Assembly: GCA_040388605.1 (NCBI GenBank)
Contig: JAZKBN010000031.1
Span: 1 to 64,000, forward strand
DNA: 64,000 nucleotides
Reading direction: 5' to 3'
From: JAZKBN01 sp040388605
GTDB lineage: Bacteria > Bacteroidota > Bacteroidia > Cytophagales > Flexibacteraceae
This document shows, in pieces, positions 53,914 through 63,529 of the stretch. The notes beneath the pieces are model-generated. The model was not told where the DNA came from, searched no databases, and saw only the letters and a program-made list of their open reading frames with translations. The position numbers and the translations under genes were made by a program. Positions within the stretch are counted from its first letter, which is position 1. Each line of letters begins with the position of its first letter.

Positions 53914-54228
53914 ATGACTTTTGCTTCTTATACCCGCAATGCCGGCTTTGCGCTAACCGCCTGTTTTTTAATTGCCTTGTCGGGCTGCTCTGCCACCAAA
54001 TCAGGGCCTATTACAAAAACCTGCACATCCGAATCGGTGCACAGCGTGGTGAACAGCATGATGGCTACCTACGGTTTTTACCCGCAGTACTTTACATCCA
54101 CCATCAGCGAATCTACCGACGCGTTTACGGTTACCTATACCGTTAAAGCCAAAGGCGCCAGCGTAGGCGGCGGATACGTAAAGGTATCTAAAGCCGATTG
54201 CAGCATTATTGAAAAAAAGCTGTTCTAG
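53914..54228 (+). CDS. Small lipoprotein of unknown function
   Basis: 104 residues, lipobox LSGC (Cys26). The mature part is polar with TCTSESVHSVVNSMMATYGF, TISESTDAFTVTYTVKAKGA and a GGGYVKVSKADCSIIEKKLF ending, a strand-rich fold with two cysteines. No family recognised. It converges on nuoH with only 15 bases between the stops and has its own promoter. Confidence 0.75.
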   Translation: MTFASYTRNAGFALTACFLIALSGCSATKSGPITKTCTSESVHSVVNSMMATYGFYPQYFTSTISESTDAFTVTYTVKAKGASVGGGYVKVSKADCSIIEKKLF

Positions 54229-54243
54229 CAGGTAATTTCTCCC

Positions 54244-55425
54244 TTACATCAGTAGTTTCCAGCCTGCGGTGAGCAGCATGAGCACAAGGGCTGCGGGGGT
54301 AAGTATGCGCCAACAAAGCCGCATAAGGCGATCTACGCGCAGNNNNNNNNNNACGCGCAGACGCGGGAATGTCCAGCGGACCCAGATGTGCGTAAGGCAG
54401 AGAAAAATGGCTTTGCTCATAAGCCAGAAAAAGCCCCATGCCATACCTGAAAATGCAGCCGGGTTTCCGCTTGTATAATCGGCAAGGTGCAGGCTGCTTA
54501 TGTTCGGTAATGGGGTATTCCAGCCGCCGAGGAAAAGTATAGCGCCCAGCATGCATACAAGGGTCATCATGCTGTATTCGGCCAGGAAGAAAATGGCGAA
54601 TCGGAAGCCGCTGTACTCGGTATGGTACCCTGCCACCAATTCAGATTCGCCTTCAGGCAAATCGAAAGGGGCGCGGTTGCATTCTGCCAGGGTGGCTATG
54701 TAGTAAATTACAAATACAAGGAAAAACAGGGGCATCCGGAAAATGTTCCAGCAGAGTATTCCCCCGTTTGCCGAAACATCTATGCCCAAGCCGCTGAGCC
54801 CGAAAAGGTAATTTTTATCGGGGCTGAACAGGCCCTGTTGTGCCGATATCACCTGCAAATCAAGGCTTCCGCAAAGCAATGCGGCCGAGAGCACAGTTAA
54901 ACCCAAAGGCACTTCGTAGCTGATTACCTGCGAAGCCGCACGCATGGCTCCCAGGAGGCTGAACTTGCTGTTGCCTGCCCCCCGCCCGGCCATGAGCAGC
55001 CCGGCAACATCTAAAGATACAACGGCCAGCATGCAAAATAAACCGGTTTCCATACCCGATGGCCGCATACCCGGCCCCAGCGGCATTACCGCGAAACCGG
55101 TAAATACACAGGCGAAAATAAACAGCGGTGCAAACAGGAATAACGGCCTGTCGGCCGAGGATGGAATAATGTCTTCCTTTTGAATCATTTTAAGCAAATC
55201 GGCTATGGCCTGCAGGGTGCCGTAGCGGCCTGACTCGGTGGGGCCCATGCGGTCCTGGATAAAGGCGGCCAGCTTGCGTTCGGCATAAAAAACCACCAGC
55301 ATGCAGGCAAGCACGAGGGGCAGGTAAATAAATATATACAGTACAGCTTGCAAGACGGGCAAAAATAAGCAGCAGGAACGAGAATTCAGGGAAATATATA
55401 TTACCGACTTTGTATAAGCGGGCAT
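54244..55425 (-). CDS. nuoH: NADH-quinone oxidoreductase subunit H, with a false insertion
   Basis: The membrane subunit of complex I that contacts the quinone chamber. ERKLAAFIQDRMGPTESGRYG, LQAIADLLKMIQKEDIIPSSAD, the quinone-site region EVPLGLTVLSAALLCG, and YNRAPFDLPEGESELVAGYH with the loop EYSGFRFAIFFLAEYSMM are intact. The N-run at 54343-54352 plus an 8-base duplicated flank inserts six spurious residues into RWTFPRLR...VDRLMRLCWRI; removing them restores the canonical sequence. The start at 55425 gives about 20 atypical residues; TTG codons at 55362 or 55353 are likelier. No other nuo gene is in the window. Confidence 0.93.
   Translation of the reverse strand: MPAYTKSVIYISLNSRSCCLFLPVLQAVLYIFIYLPLVLACMLVVFYAERKLAAFIQDRMGPTESGRYGTLQAIADLLKMIQKEDIIPSSADRPLFLFAPLFIFACVFTGFAVMPLGPGMRPSGMETGLFCMLAVVSLDVAGLLMAGRGAGNSKFSLLGAMRAASQVISYEVPLGLTVLSAALLCGSLDLQVISAQQGLFSPDKNYLFGLSGLGIDVSANGGILCWNIFRMPLFFLVFVIYYIATLAECNRAPFDLPEGESELVAGYHTEYSGFRFAIFFLAEYSMMTLVCMLGAILFLGGWNTPLPNISSLHLADYTSGNPAAFSGMAWGFFWLMSKAIFLCLTHIWVRWTFPRLRXXXXLRVDRLMRLCWRILTPAALVLMLLTAGWKLLM
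54343..54352. other. 10-N gap flanked by an 8-base duplication in nuoH
   Basis: ACGCGCAG occurs at 54335-54342 and again at 54353-54360, on both sides of the Ns. Two contigs overlap by those 8 bases; merging them removes 18 bases and restores nuoH. Confidence 0.93.
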
Positions 55426-55500
55426 GAGCCGGCAAGCTCTTCCGGAACTGCTGAAATAAAGCCGGAATCATTCTGATAAGAAGCTTTATTAAACGGAAAG

Positions 55501-56466
55501 CTACTCTTTCACCATTTTAACCACTCCCCTGCGGCCATCGGCCATGCTTACATGTAAAAAATATACGCCAACCTGCAGGTGCTCAAGATTGAGGTTACCA
55601 TCGGCATTGGCCGGCGGACAAAAATACACCCTGCCAATGGCATCGCTTAGCCAAAGCTCGGCACGCTGACCAACAAGGGCAGGAATGCGAACTTCGTTAT
55701 GGAAAGGATTGGGGTAAGATGAAAGCACAGGAATGGTAGCCCTTTCAAAAATTGAGGTCAGCGAATCGCAGGTAGAGTACAGGCCTGGGTGGTTTACCGG
55801 GTTCTGGCCTACTGAGCACATTACAGGCCTGCGGCCAAGGCTGCTTACATAACGTGGGCCGCCGATTACTGTCCAGCCGGCTGTGCTGCCAAAACCTTCA
55901 ATTACACGCTCATAGCCATTTTTATTGAGGCCGAAAGTCCAGTCGGCATTCAAATCGGGTCCAAGGTCCATGGTTCTGTAAACCTTGTTATCTATGGTCA
56001 TATTGCCTTTGCGCAATACCTGGTAAGAGAATCTCTTAAACGGGTTAACCTTGCTGAACTGGAAAAAGCCTGTAAAGGTGGTATCCATTACAACATGGGT
56101 AGTACCTACAGGTTCTGTAAAATCAAAAACACAACGGAAAGCGCTGCCCATGCGAAAATACACTTTACCCGAATCTGTTTCGGTGTAAGCATATTCTTTG
56201 CCCCAATTCAGGCGTACACCCATGGTATCTGAAGCATTGCAAACAACTATCACCACCTTACGGCCGTTAATAATTGTATCAATTTCAGATTTATAGGTAT
56301 AACCCGGCACCGAAGAGTTGGGCGTTATGTTCCTGAACTCCCAAACGGTGCCTATAGGCGCAAAGGGCTTGAAATACTCAAACCCCTGGGCATGCAATTC
56401 CCCCTGGCTGCAAAACAGCCATACGCTTAAAACAGCATAGATTAAGGGTAGTTTTCGTTGCATCAT
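55501..56466 (-). CDS. T9SS-secreted protein of unknown function
   Basis: 321 residues with a signal peptide (LPLIYAVLSVWLFCSQGELHAQ). The mature N-terminus, FEYFKPFAPIGTVWEFRNIT, and the following repeated Tyr/Gly/Asp-rich blocks suggest a beta-sandwich without recognised catalytic motif. The C-terminal 80 residues form a T9SS type A sorting domain: SSYPNPFHNEVRIPALVGQR through VGVYFLHVSMADGRRGVVKM. An upstream frame extending to 56643 is untranslated; 56466 and 56463 are both plausible ATGs. It is 75 bases upstream of nuoH on the same strand but probably separate. Confidence 0.8.
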   Translation of the reverse strand: MMQRKLPLIYAVLSVWLFCSQGELHAQGFEYFKPFAPIGTVWEFRNITPNSSVPGYTYKSEIDTIINGRKVVIVVCNASDTMGVRLNWGKEYAYTETDSGKVYFRMGSAFRCVFDFTEPVGTTHVVMDTTFTGFFQFSKVNPFKRFSYQVLRKGNMTIDNKVYRTMDLGPDLNADWTFGLNKNGYERVIEGFGSTAGWTVIGGPRYVSSLGRRPVMCSVGQNPVNHPGLYSTCDSLTSIFERATIPVLSSYPNPFHNEVRIPALVGQRAELWLSDAIGRVYFCPPANADGNLNLEHLQVGVYFLHVSMADGRRGVVKMVKE

Positions 56467-57057
56467 TTGCCGGGGAGAGATGCCGTCAACGGGTATTTCA
56501 ATCCCAATGTAAGAACAATTTAAACTTCGGCAAAATTCCAAATAAAAAAATTTGACAGAATAATATACCGGCCATGCCGGCTTATGCAGAATACCATAGA
56601 GGTAATAGCCAAAAACAGCATACAAAACACCATGCAATAACAATATAATGCAATTATATACATAAATACGATCAATATATCACAATAATAACACCGCATT
56701 CGATTTTATGCGGCATGCATAAAATTTAATGTAAAAAGCAGCAAACAAGGCTGTAGTGCATATAAATATACAAATGGCCTTTTGCCCTTTTATAAGCAAA
56801 AACCAAGCTGTGATTAATTCGTTAAACTGAAAGAAGCATATAAAACCGAACAAACCATGCCTGCCGAAAAAACAGGTTCGGAATTATATTCTGCAATTTC
56901 CTAAAACACGTATATACCCATACTGCGAACCGGGGAATTAGCAGGTTCGTGTTTAAAATGCGCTTAAGTCCGCATATTTCCGGGGAAAACCGCTAAATTC
57001 GCCCAACCGGGGGACGGTCGCGGGTCCGTATTTTCCCGGTAAGCAACGCTTATTAAC
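56467..57057. other. AT-rich divergent intergenic region
   Basis: 591 bases between the T9SS protein and the ppx-like gene. It is AT-rich with short inverted words (GCCGGCATGGCCGGT near 56570) but no clear promoter match, gene or RNA. TAAATTCG near 56994 is one base off the -7 consensus. Confidence 0.4.
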
Positions 57058-57960
57058 ATGCAGGCCGATTTAAAACTTGCCGCAATCGATATCGGATCGA
57101 ATGCCATTCGCATGCAGGTGTCCGGGGTGTTGCACCACCACGGTTCATACATGTTAAAGAAGCTTGAATATACGCGCTTCCCGCTCAGGCTGGGGCAGGA
57201 TGTTTTTGAGCTCGGCTATATAAGCGACTACCAAATGGAGCGCTTCCTGAAGCTCATGCAGGCTTTCAGCCTCTTTACCGAACTTTACGAGGTAAGCGAT
57301 CGCATGGCATGCGCCACTTCGGCTATGCGCGAAGCCGCCAACGGGCAGGAACTTGCCGACGAAACACTGAGCCTTACCGGCCTGCGCATAGATATTATAC
57401 AGGGCGAGCAGGAAGCCGCACTGATTGCCCGTGCCCTTGAATCTTTAATTGACGACCATAATTACCTGCATATAGATGTAGGCGGCGGCAGCACAGAGCT
57501 TAACCTATATTCGGAACGCGAACTTTTGGCATCTGCCTCTTTTAAATCGGGCTCGGTGCGCAACAGCCTCAGGCCAGGCGAAGCCCGCGGGCAAATGGAG
57601 GAATGGATTAAAAAAAACGTGCTCAAAAAACACCACCCGATTACGGCCATTGGCACCGGCGGTAATATTGGCAAGCTGTATGAGCTGGGCGTAACCGGCT
57701 CACGCAAATCGCGCAAAATTGGATATTCAGATTTGCTGGCCGTTAAAGAAGCCGTAGAAAGCATGGATACAGAAGCCCGCATACATGAGCTTATGCTGAA
57801 TCCGGACAGGGCCGATACCATTGTGCCGGCCGGCAACATATACCTCGGTGTAATGAAAATGTCGGGTATTAAAACCATTATGGTACCTGACCTGGGCCTT
57901 AAAGACGGTATTCTGCAAACCCTTTTGCACCGCAACCTGCACAAGCTGCCCGAGTTATAA
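57058..57960 (+). CDS. Ppx/GppA-family exopolyphosphatase/pppGpp phosphatase
   Basis: 300 residues, the N-terminal actin-like ASKHA half only. LAAIDIGSNAIRMQV is the phosphate-1 motif; ATSAMREAANGQ and IDVGGGSTELNLYS are the other nucleotide-binding motifs; TAIGTGGNIGKLYELG follows near 195. The HD domain of longer Ppx proteins is absent. It hydrolyses polyphosphate or pppGpp. It starts at the ATG 57058 after the long AT-rich spacer and stands alone. Confidence 0.92.
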   Translation: MQADLKLAAIDIGSNAIRMQVSGVLHHHGSYMLKKLEYTRFPLRLGQDVFELGYISDYQMERFLKLMQAFSLFTELYEVSDRMACATSAMREAANGQELADETLSLTGLRIDIIQGEQEAALIARALESLIDDHNYLHIDVGGGSTELNLYSERELLASASFKSGSVRNSLRPGEARGQMEEWIKKNVLKKHHPITAIGTGGNIGKLYELGVTGSRKSRKIGYSDLLAVKEAVESMDTEARIHELMLNPDRADTIVPAGNIYLGVMKMSGIKTIMVPDLGLKDGILQTLLHRNLHKLPEL

Positions 57961-58126
57961 TTTTGCAGCATTATGCCGATCATACAGCAGGCCGGCCTTT
58001 CAGAAAATTTAAGGGCATTCAGCATAGCGGGGCGGCAATTTTTTAATCTGGGTGCGTTAGAACAGTTAACGGGCTTATCTATCCGTCGAAGCCGGTTTTT
58101 CTTTTATCGTTCTGTAAAATACATTT

Positions 58127-59143
58127 ATGTTTATCCGCCTGCTTAGCTTCTTACTTTGCTGCTTATTGCTGCCGGTTTGTACAAACCGCGGGGCCTCGGC
58201 TTTCGGTACAGTTTTACCCGGCTTTGCAGCAAAGCATGAAAGCCGGGAAAGTTCAATTGCAGGCATGAGAGCAGGTGTTACCCAAGGTGCGCAGGCCGAT
58301 ACAGCCATAATTAAAGCTCATCTTACTGCTTTAACCAAAACGCCCGGTTTCAGAACCTACACCAACCTCAGCCGACTGAACCAAAGCGCAGAATTTATAA
58401 AATCGGTATTCAACAGTCATTCCGACAGCGTTCAAATACAGGAATACAAAGCGGCAGACCAGGTTTATAAAAACATAATCTGCTCCTTCGGCACCGAGAA
58501 TAAGAAACGCATCATCATTGGCGCCCATTACGATGTTTGCGGCCCGCAGCAGGGCGCCGACGACAATGCCACCGGCATAGGAGGCCTGCTTGAGCTTGCC
58601 CGTATGCTCAAAGGCCAAAAGCTGAATTACCGCGTAGATCTTGTGGCCTATACCCTTGAGGAGCCTCCTTTTTACAATACCGAATACATGGGCAGCTATG
58701 TGCACGCCAAATCTTTAGCTGACAATAAAGCTGATGTTTACGGCATGGTTTCTTTGGAAATGATTGGTTATTTCCGCAATGAGAAGCATTCCCAAACTTA
58801 CCCAATCGGCATATTATCATGGATATACGGAAACCGGGGTAATTATATAACCCTTGTGCGCAAGTTTGGGTCGGGGAAATTTGCAAGCCGTTTTTGCGAC
58901 AGGTTTAAGACGGCCAAAACCATAAGAACCAAAAAGTTCACCGGCCCGGCATCGCTGCCCGGTATCGATTTTTCAGACCACCGCAATTATTGGCATTTCG
59001 GATTCAGCGCCCTCATGTTAACAGATACCGCCTTTTACCGCAACCCGAATTACCACCAACCAACCGACACCATGGAAACCCTTGATTTGGTGAGAATGGG
59101 CAAGGTGATAGACGGGGTGTTTATGGCAGTAATGGGGTTGTAG
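58127..59143 (+). CDS. M28-family zinc aminopeptidase
   Basis: 338 residues, with a hydrophobic signal sequence (LLSFLLCCLLLPVCTN). Zinc ligands of family M28 are visible: H134 in IIIGAHYDVCG, D145 in GADDNATGIGG, the E-E pair at 179-180 in YTLEEPPFYN with EYMGSYVHAKSL next, and a C-terminal HFGFSALMLTDTAFYRNPNY H in NPNYHQPTDTMETL. The aspartate that bridges both zinc ions is in GADDNATG. Periplasmic or secreted, it should release N-terminal residues from peptides. No family-specific partner lies next to it. Confidence 0.92.
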   Translation: MFIRLLSFLLCCLLLPVCTNRGASAFGTVLPGFAAKHESRESSIAGMRAGVTQGAQADTAIIKAHLTALTKTPGFRTYTNLSRLNQSAEFIKSVFNSHSDSVQIQEYKAADQVYKNIICSFGTENKKRIIIGAHYDVCGPQQGADDNATGIGGLLELARMLKGQKLNYRVDLVAYTLEEPPFYNTEYMGSYVHAKSLADNKADVYGMVSLEMIGYFRNEKHSQTYPIGILSWIYGNRGNYITLVRKFGSGKFASRFCDRFKTAKTIRTKKFTGPASLPGIDFSDHRNYWHFGFSALMLTDTAFYRNPNYHQPTDTMETLDLVRMGKVIDGVFMAVMGL

Positions 59144-59170
59144 GGCAAACACTAAGCAACGGTCTTTGTT

Positions 59171-59839
59171 ATGGCAAACGCACAATTCGTAAAAATTCCC
59201 GCAGGTGAAATAACCCTGCGCGACGACCGAATAAAAAAAGAATGGACAGTTAAAATTGAAGCTTTCCTGCTCGCACAATATACTGTAACACAGGAGCATT
59301 ATTTCGAAATTATGGCTGAGTCTCCCTCTGTGTTTATCGGGAGCAAAAAACCTGTGGAGTCAGTTACATGGAAAGAAGCTGTAAAGTTCTGCAATTTGCT
59401 TTCAGAAAAAGAAGGGTTGGAAGCCTGCTATATTTTTGAGCCGGGCAGCGAGTTGATAAGCTTTAACCCCTCGGTCTGCGGTTACAGGCTGCCCACCGAA
59501 GCAGAATGGGAATATGCCTGCAAAGCCGGCACAAGCGGTATAAGATATGGTGATTTAGGTTCCATAGCCTGGTATAAAGCAAATTCTGCCGGAACAACGC
59601 ACGATACAGGTCTTAAAGAGCCAAACCCCTGGGGGCTATATGATATGCTTGGCAATGTTTGGGAATGGTGCACCGATGTTTACGACGAAAAAGTATATGG
59701 CTCTTACCGCATTTTCAGGGGCGGCGGCTGGTTCGATGATGAAAGAGGTTGCTTAGCCACCAACCGCAGGCGCGGCCATCCGAGTTCCTTCAAAATAGAT
59801 GATTTAGGGTTCAGAATTGCACGAAATTTACAGGAGTAA
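59171..59839 (+). CDS. SUMF1/FGE-type formylglycine-generating-enzyme-like protein
   Basis: 222 residues of the FGE-sulfatase family: KKPVESVTWKEAVKFCNLLS, CGYRLPTEAEWEYACKAGTS, MLGNVWEWCTDVYDEKVYGS, and RIFRGGGWFDDERGCLATNR with a cysteine at the family position, then LGFRIARNLQE. Most bacterial members are not sulfatase activators but sulfoxide synthases or unknown enzymes. No sulfatase is nearby. No signal peptide is apparent, so cytosolic. The gene lies 27 bases after the peptidase on the same strand. Confidence 0.88.
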   Translation: MANAQFVKIPAGEITLRDDRIKKEWTVKIEAFLLAQYTVTQEHYFEIMAESPSVFIGSKKPVESVTWKEAVKFCNLLSEKEGLEACYIFEPGSELISFNPSVCGYRLPTEAEWEYACKAGTSGIRYGDLGSIAWYKANSAGTTHDTGLKEPNPWGLYDMLGNVWEWCTDVYDEKVYGSYRIFRGGGWFDDERGCLATNRRRGHPSSFKIDDLGFRIARNLQE

Positions 59840-59951
59840 AATTTATACAGGCAGCACAAATAAGGTAAAAAGATAAAGGCATAAAGATAAAAAGGCAGGA
59901 TTAGGAAAAACTATACCAAGTAACCTGTCAGCAGATAATCGAAAGAATATC

Positions 59952-60185
59952 TTACGGCATTCCCCCGTGCCTGTATGCCCTTTTCTTCACCAGCCCGTTT
60001 TTGTCGGTAGGCACGCTGACACGGCGGAGCTTGGCAACGCCAACGGCGCCGGGAATAACAGCGCCCGGGCTTTTAGGGCATGGGTAGCTGCTGTCGGAGC
60101 AGGCCGAAAAAAGAAACAGCGGCATCATAAGAGCCAAAATTATGAGCGGCAGGCAAGATGTTTTAATTGATTTAAGATTCAGCAT
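59952..60185 (-). CDS. Small lipoprotein of unknown function
   Basis: 77 residues from the ATG at 60185 (an upstream ATG at 60203 adds six). The signal peptide SCLPLIILALMMPLFLFSAC ends in a lipobox. The mature part is about 50 residues, SSYPCPKSPGAVIPGAVGVA, then a basic KLRRVSVPTDKNGLVKKRAY ending RHGGMP. No family recognised. A -7 element lies upstream on the minus strand. Confidence 0.65.
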   Translation of the reverse strand: MLNLKSIKTSCLPLIILALMMPLFLFSACSDSSYPCPKSPGAVIPGAVGVAKLRRVSVPTDKNGLVKKRAYRHGGMP

Positions 60186-60508
60186 TTTAAAACGTATAAC
60201 CATAGCGCGGTATAAAACCTTTACAGGCGTATATACAGGAGCGTGTTAAAAGGTCAGCGGCTTATTGCAGCCTGCTTTCAAATATACAAGCAATTTTTAT
60301 TCCCGCGGCTCTATATGCATAAACAATACAGGCTTTAGCCCGAGTTCCAAACCGAAAAACCCCTGAAAATGTTATTGCCTGCCGGTTTTTCACATAAGCC
60401 GGAATTTACTTTTAAGCCTGCAATTTTGTATCTTTAGCACCCCTTTTCCATTGCAATGCCGAAACTTCACCCGTCAGGCAAGGCTACAGTACCAAATTAC
60501 CTCTTATT
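60186..60508. other. Gap with divergent promoter elements
   Basis: The spacer between the small lipoprotein and the amylase gene. It holds a minus-strand -7 element (60286-60279) and a weak plus-strand TATCTTTA near 60429; no gene or RNA was recognised. Confidence 0.4.
60279..60286 (-). promoter_or_regulatory. -7 element TATATTTG of the small lipoprotein gene
   Basis: Exact TAnnTTTG on the minus strand, 93 bases before the ATG at 60185; the -33 box is unclear. Confidence 0.4.
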
Positions 60509-63454
60509 ATGAAAAACATATACGGGCAAATGAATGCTGCCGGCATTGCCGGGAATTTGCCGCAAAAACCATTTTCTGCAAGCCCCTTAGCAGGTATAAG
60601 CGCCAAAATGCTGCTTTGTCTTTTTTGCTTTGGCTTTTGCATGGGCCTTGCCCCCAAAGCGCAGGCACAGAATAAAAAGCGCACCATTCTGCAGGGCTTT
60701 TGGTGGGATTTCAAAAACAACAACTACCCCGCAGGCTGGGCCAATTACCTGGCCGATCTCGCGCCGCGCTTAAAGCAGGCCGGCATTACCGCCGTATGGG
60801 TACCCGTAAGCAGCAAGAACAGCAACCCCGCAAGTGTTGGCTACAGCCCCTTCGACCGCTATGATCTTGGCGATAAATTCCAGCAAAACCGCCTGAAAAC
60901 ACCCTTTGGAGACAAAGATGAATTCCTGCGCATGGTAGCCGTGCTGCACGCCAACGGCATAGAAGTTATACAGGACGTAGTGCTTAACCACCAGGACGGT
61001 GCCGGCAGCGCAGCAGGCAAAGGCGGCCTTGATACTGTTGGCCGTGATTGGTACAATGCCAACCGCGCATCGCACAGCTGGCCGGCCGATGGTACCCTGG
61101 GTTTCAAAAACTTCCGCTATGTAAGCTGGGCCACCCCCGCTACCGATGAAAGCGCTGCCGATTACGGTGCACGCAGCGGTCGCTGGCCTATGAACTGGCA
61201 AAACTTTAACCCCAACCCTGCCGATGCCCGTTACACCGGCAGCGATGGCAGCAACACCACCTTCGGGCCCGATATAGCATGGGACAACGCGGGCAGCATT
61301 GGCCTGAGCAGCGTAAGCAGCTATAATCCTGTGCAGGCATCAGATTATAACCGCAATAACGGGCGCGCATGGATGACCTGGCTGAAAAAACAAACCGGGG
61401 TAGACGGCTGGCGTTTCGATGCCGTAAAGCACTTCCCTGCCTCCATTGCCGAAGATTACCTTTGGAACCTGCAAAATGCAGCCGGCTTTGCCAGCGGTAC
61501 CGATGAAATGTTTGCAGTGGGCGAATGGGTAGGCGGCAAAAGCGAGCTCGATGCCTGGTGCAACAGCGTGCAGAACCGCGCCGGCACTTTCGATTTCGGC
61601 ACACGCGGATTTGGCGATACGCCCGGGCTTTACCGCATGGTTAACGGCCAGGGCGGTTTCGATTTGAGCACCCTGCCTGCCACCCAGCAGGACCAAAGGT
61701 TCCGTACCGTTCCTTTTGTGAATAACCACGATACTTTCCGTCCTTCGCAGGCAAGCCCGGGCCTTACAAGTAACGGCAATTACCCGACAGATACCTCAGG
61801 CAATATGGTTCATTGGGGCTCCGGCTCAGAGCTGGCTCCGAACATAGATCCCCGCGAGCCGCGCCTTGCGGCCGCTTATGCTTTCGCATCGGCTATAGAC
61901 GGAAATGTTACAGTATTCTTTGAAGACCTTTTCGATGTGGGAACAACAGGCAAGCGCTTTACCCACCACCCCGGCGATTCTGCCGAATTGCCCGTACGCG
62001 CAGATATTGCCAATATAACCAAGTGTCGCACCAAGTTCAACTGGGAAGCAGGCGCCTATAAAGTGCCCGCGTCGCGCGCCGACCACCTTGTAATTGAGCG
62101 CAGCGGAAAAGCCATTATTGGTATTAACGATAACTGGAACACCTGGCAGGCCGATTGGATTACCACCGATTTTGCTGCCGGAACCCGCCTTAAAGATTAC
62201 GGGGGCAGCTCCGGCGCAACCGATATTCGCGTTGTGGCAGCCGACCGCAGGGTGCAAATTTCTACCCCGCCCTGCAACGGTTCTGCCAGGCGTAAAGGGT
62301 ACAGCATTTGGGCGCCTGAGGGCACTAATATAGATGCCCCGCTTACAACCCCCTCTGTTACCAACATACAGGAGTGGGAGCTTGCCGATGACCTGGGCGA
62401 CAGCAACCCGAAATCACTTATGCAGGGCGGCGCATTGCCTGCCCGCAGCAAGGCAATGCGCACAGCAGGAAAGGTTTTCGCCAAGGCAGGTACGGTTATT
62501 ACTTATAAAATGTTCCCAAGCCGCACCACCACACCCATTACAGTTTACCTTGGCAATGCCTGCGCACAACCCCTCGACAGCATAAGCGGAACAGGAACCC
62601 TTACCAAAAACTTTACCGTACCTGCCGATGCATGGTACGTTTTACAGGCCCGAAACCGTACTGATACCGCCGCAAGCCAGCGCGTTTGGATAAACGTAAC
62701 CTACACTGCCCCGCAAAGCATAAGCAGCCTGACCAGTCAAAGCTTTATTCCCACATCGGTAGATTTGGGAGCAGATCGGAATGTTTGCGAAAGCAGCTTT
62801 TTAAATGCCTTTATAGCCAACGGCTATACCTACCAATGGACCGTTAACGGGTTCACCGGCAGCGCCAATTCGGTGCAGCAGGTTACCCAAAGCGGCTATT
62901 ACAAAGTGGTTAAAACCAATGTGCTCCTCGGCTGCACCGCAACCGACAGCGTACTCATAACCATGGTGCCCAAACCAGTTGCCCCCGTTGTTCGCGCCTC
63001 CGCCGACAGCCTGGTAATTACGAACCCTGAAAGCGGTGTAACTTACCAATGGCTGAAAGCAGGCAACCCCATTGCAGGCGCAACTGATTCTTATGTGGTG
63101 GTGGGCCAAAATTCCACTTACAGCGTAAGAGCCACCAATGCAGCAGGCTGCACCACACTGGTGTATGTAATTTATACAGCAACCGGGCCCATGCTGAACC
63201 GCGAAACGGTTTTAGTAAGCCCCAATCCCTCGGCAGGCAATTTTAACCTGGACCTTGAGGGCATAAACGCCGCCGAAGCAAGAATTCAAATTTACACCCT
63301 CGACGGTCGCATGCTGCGCGACACCTACCATACCACCAATGCCGGCAACCTGACCGAGAACCTGGACCTCGGCAATGCACCCACAGGCCTCTACCTGCTG
63401 CGTGTGAGCGCCGGTGGTAAGAGCACAACGGTTAAGCTGGGGATAAATAAGTAA
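60509..63454 (+). CDS. Secreted GH13 alpha-amylase with T9SS sorting domain
   Basis: 981 residues. Signal peptide around MLLCLFCFGFCMGLAPKAQAQ. The GH13 barrel (about 50-460) shows VIQDVVLNHQDG, DGWRFDAVKHF (nucleophile D304), FAVGEWVGG (acid/base E339) and FVNNHDTFRPS (D408), so all three catalytic residues are intact. The C-terminal all-beta domain follows, then an asparagine/aspartate-rich stretch with a putative starch-binding sandwich (about 600-730), an Ig/PKD-like unit with the C-x-x-D pattern, and a T9SS type A end (LVSPNPSAGNFNLDLEGINA...LGINK). It degrades starch or glycogen outside the cell. The amylase and GH5 enzyme together mark a polysaccharide-degrading lifestyle. Confidence 0.93.
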   Translation: MKNIYGQMNAAGIAGNLPQKPFSASPLAGISAKMLLCLFCFGFCMGLAPKAQAQNKKRTILQGFWWDFKNNNYPAGWANYLADLAPRLKQAGITAVWVPVSSKNSNPASVGYSPFDRYDLGDKFQQNRLKTPFGDKDEFLRMVAVLHANGIEVIQDVVLNHQDGAGSAAGKGGLDTVGRDWYNANRASHSWPADGTLGFKNFRYVSWATPATDESAADYGARSGRWPMNWQNFNPNPADARYTGSDGSNTTFGPDIAWDNAGSIGLSSVSSYNPVQASDYNRNNGRAWMTWLKKQTGVDGWRFDAVKHFPASIAEDYLWNLQNAAGFASGTDEMFAVGEWVGGKSELDAWCNSVQNRAGTFDFGTRGFGDTPGLYRMVNGQGGFDLSTLPATQQDQRFRTVPFVNNHDTFRPSQASPGLTSNGNYPTDTSGNMVHWGSGSELAPNIDPREPRLAAAYAFASAIDGNVTVFFEDLFDVGTTGKRFTHHPGDSAELPVRADIANITKCRTKFNWEAGAYKVPASRADHLVIERSGKAIIGINDNWNTWQADWITTDFAAGTRLKDYGGSSGATDIRVVAADRRVQISTPPCNGSARRKGYSIWAPEGTNIDAPLTTPSVTNIQEWELADDLGDSNPKSLMQGGALPARSKAMRTAGKVFAKAGTVITYKMFPSRTTTPITVYLGNACAQPLDSISGTGTLTKNFTVPADAWYVLQARNRTDTAASQRVWINVTYTAPQSISSLTSQSFIPTSVDLGADRNVCESSFLNAFIANGYTYQWTVNGFTGSANSVQQVTQSGYYKVVKTNVLLGCTATDSVLITMVPKPVAPVVRASADSLVITNPESGVTYQWLKAGNPIAGATDSYVVVGQNSTYSVRATNAAGCTTLVYVIYTATGPMLNRETVLVSPNPSAGNFNLDLEGINAAEARIQIYTLDGRMLRDTYHTTNAGNLTENLDLGNAPTGLYLLRVSAGGKSTTVKLGINK

Positions 63455-63481
63455 TAATACCGGGTTTATAGCCTGTCAATT

Positions 63482-63510
63482 AAAAACCGTTCCTGTGAGG
63501 GAGCGGTTTT
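63482..63510 (+). terminator. Intrinsic terminator after the amylase
   Basis: AAAAACCGTTCC / GGAGCGGTTTTT with one G-U pair, then a run of eight T. Confidence 0.85.
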
Positions 63511-63529
63511 TTTTACGATTTCAGATTTA

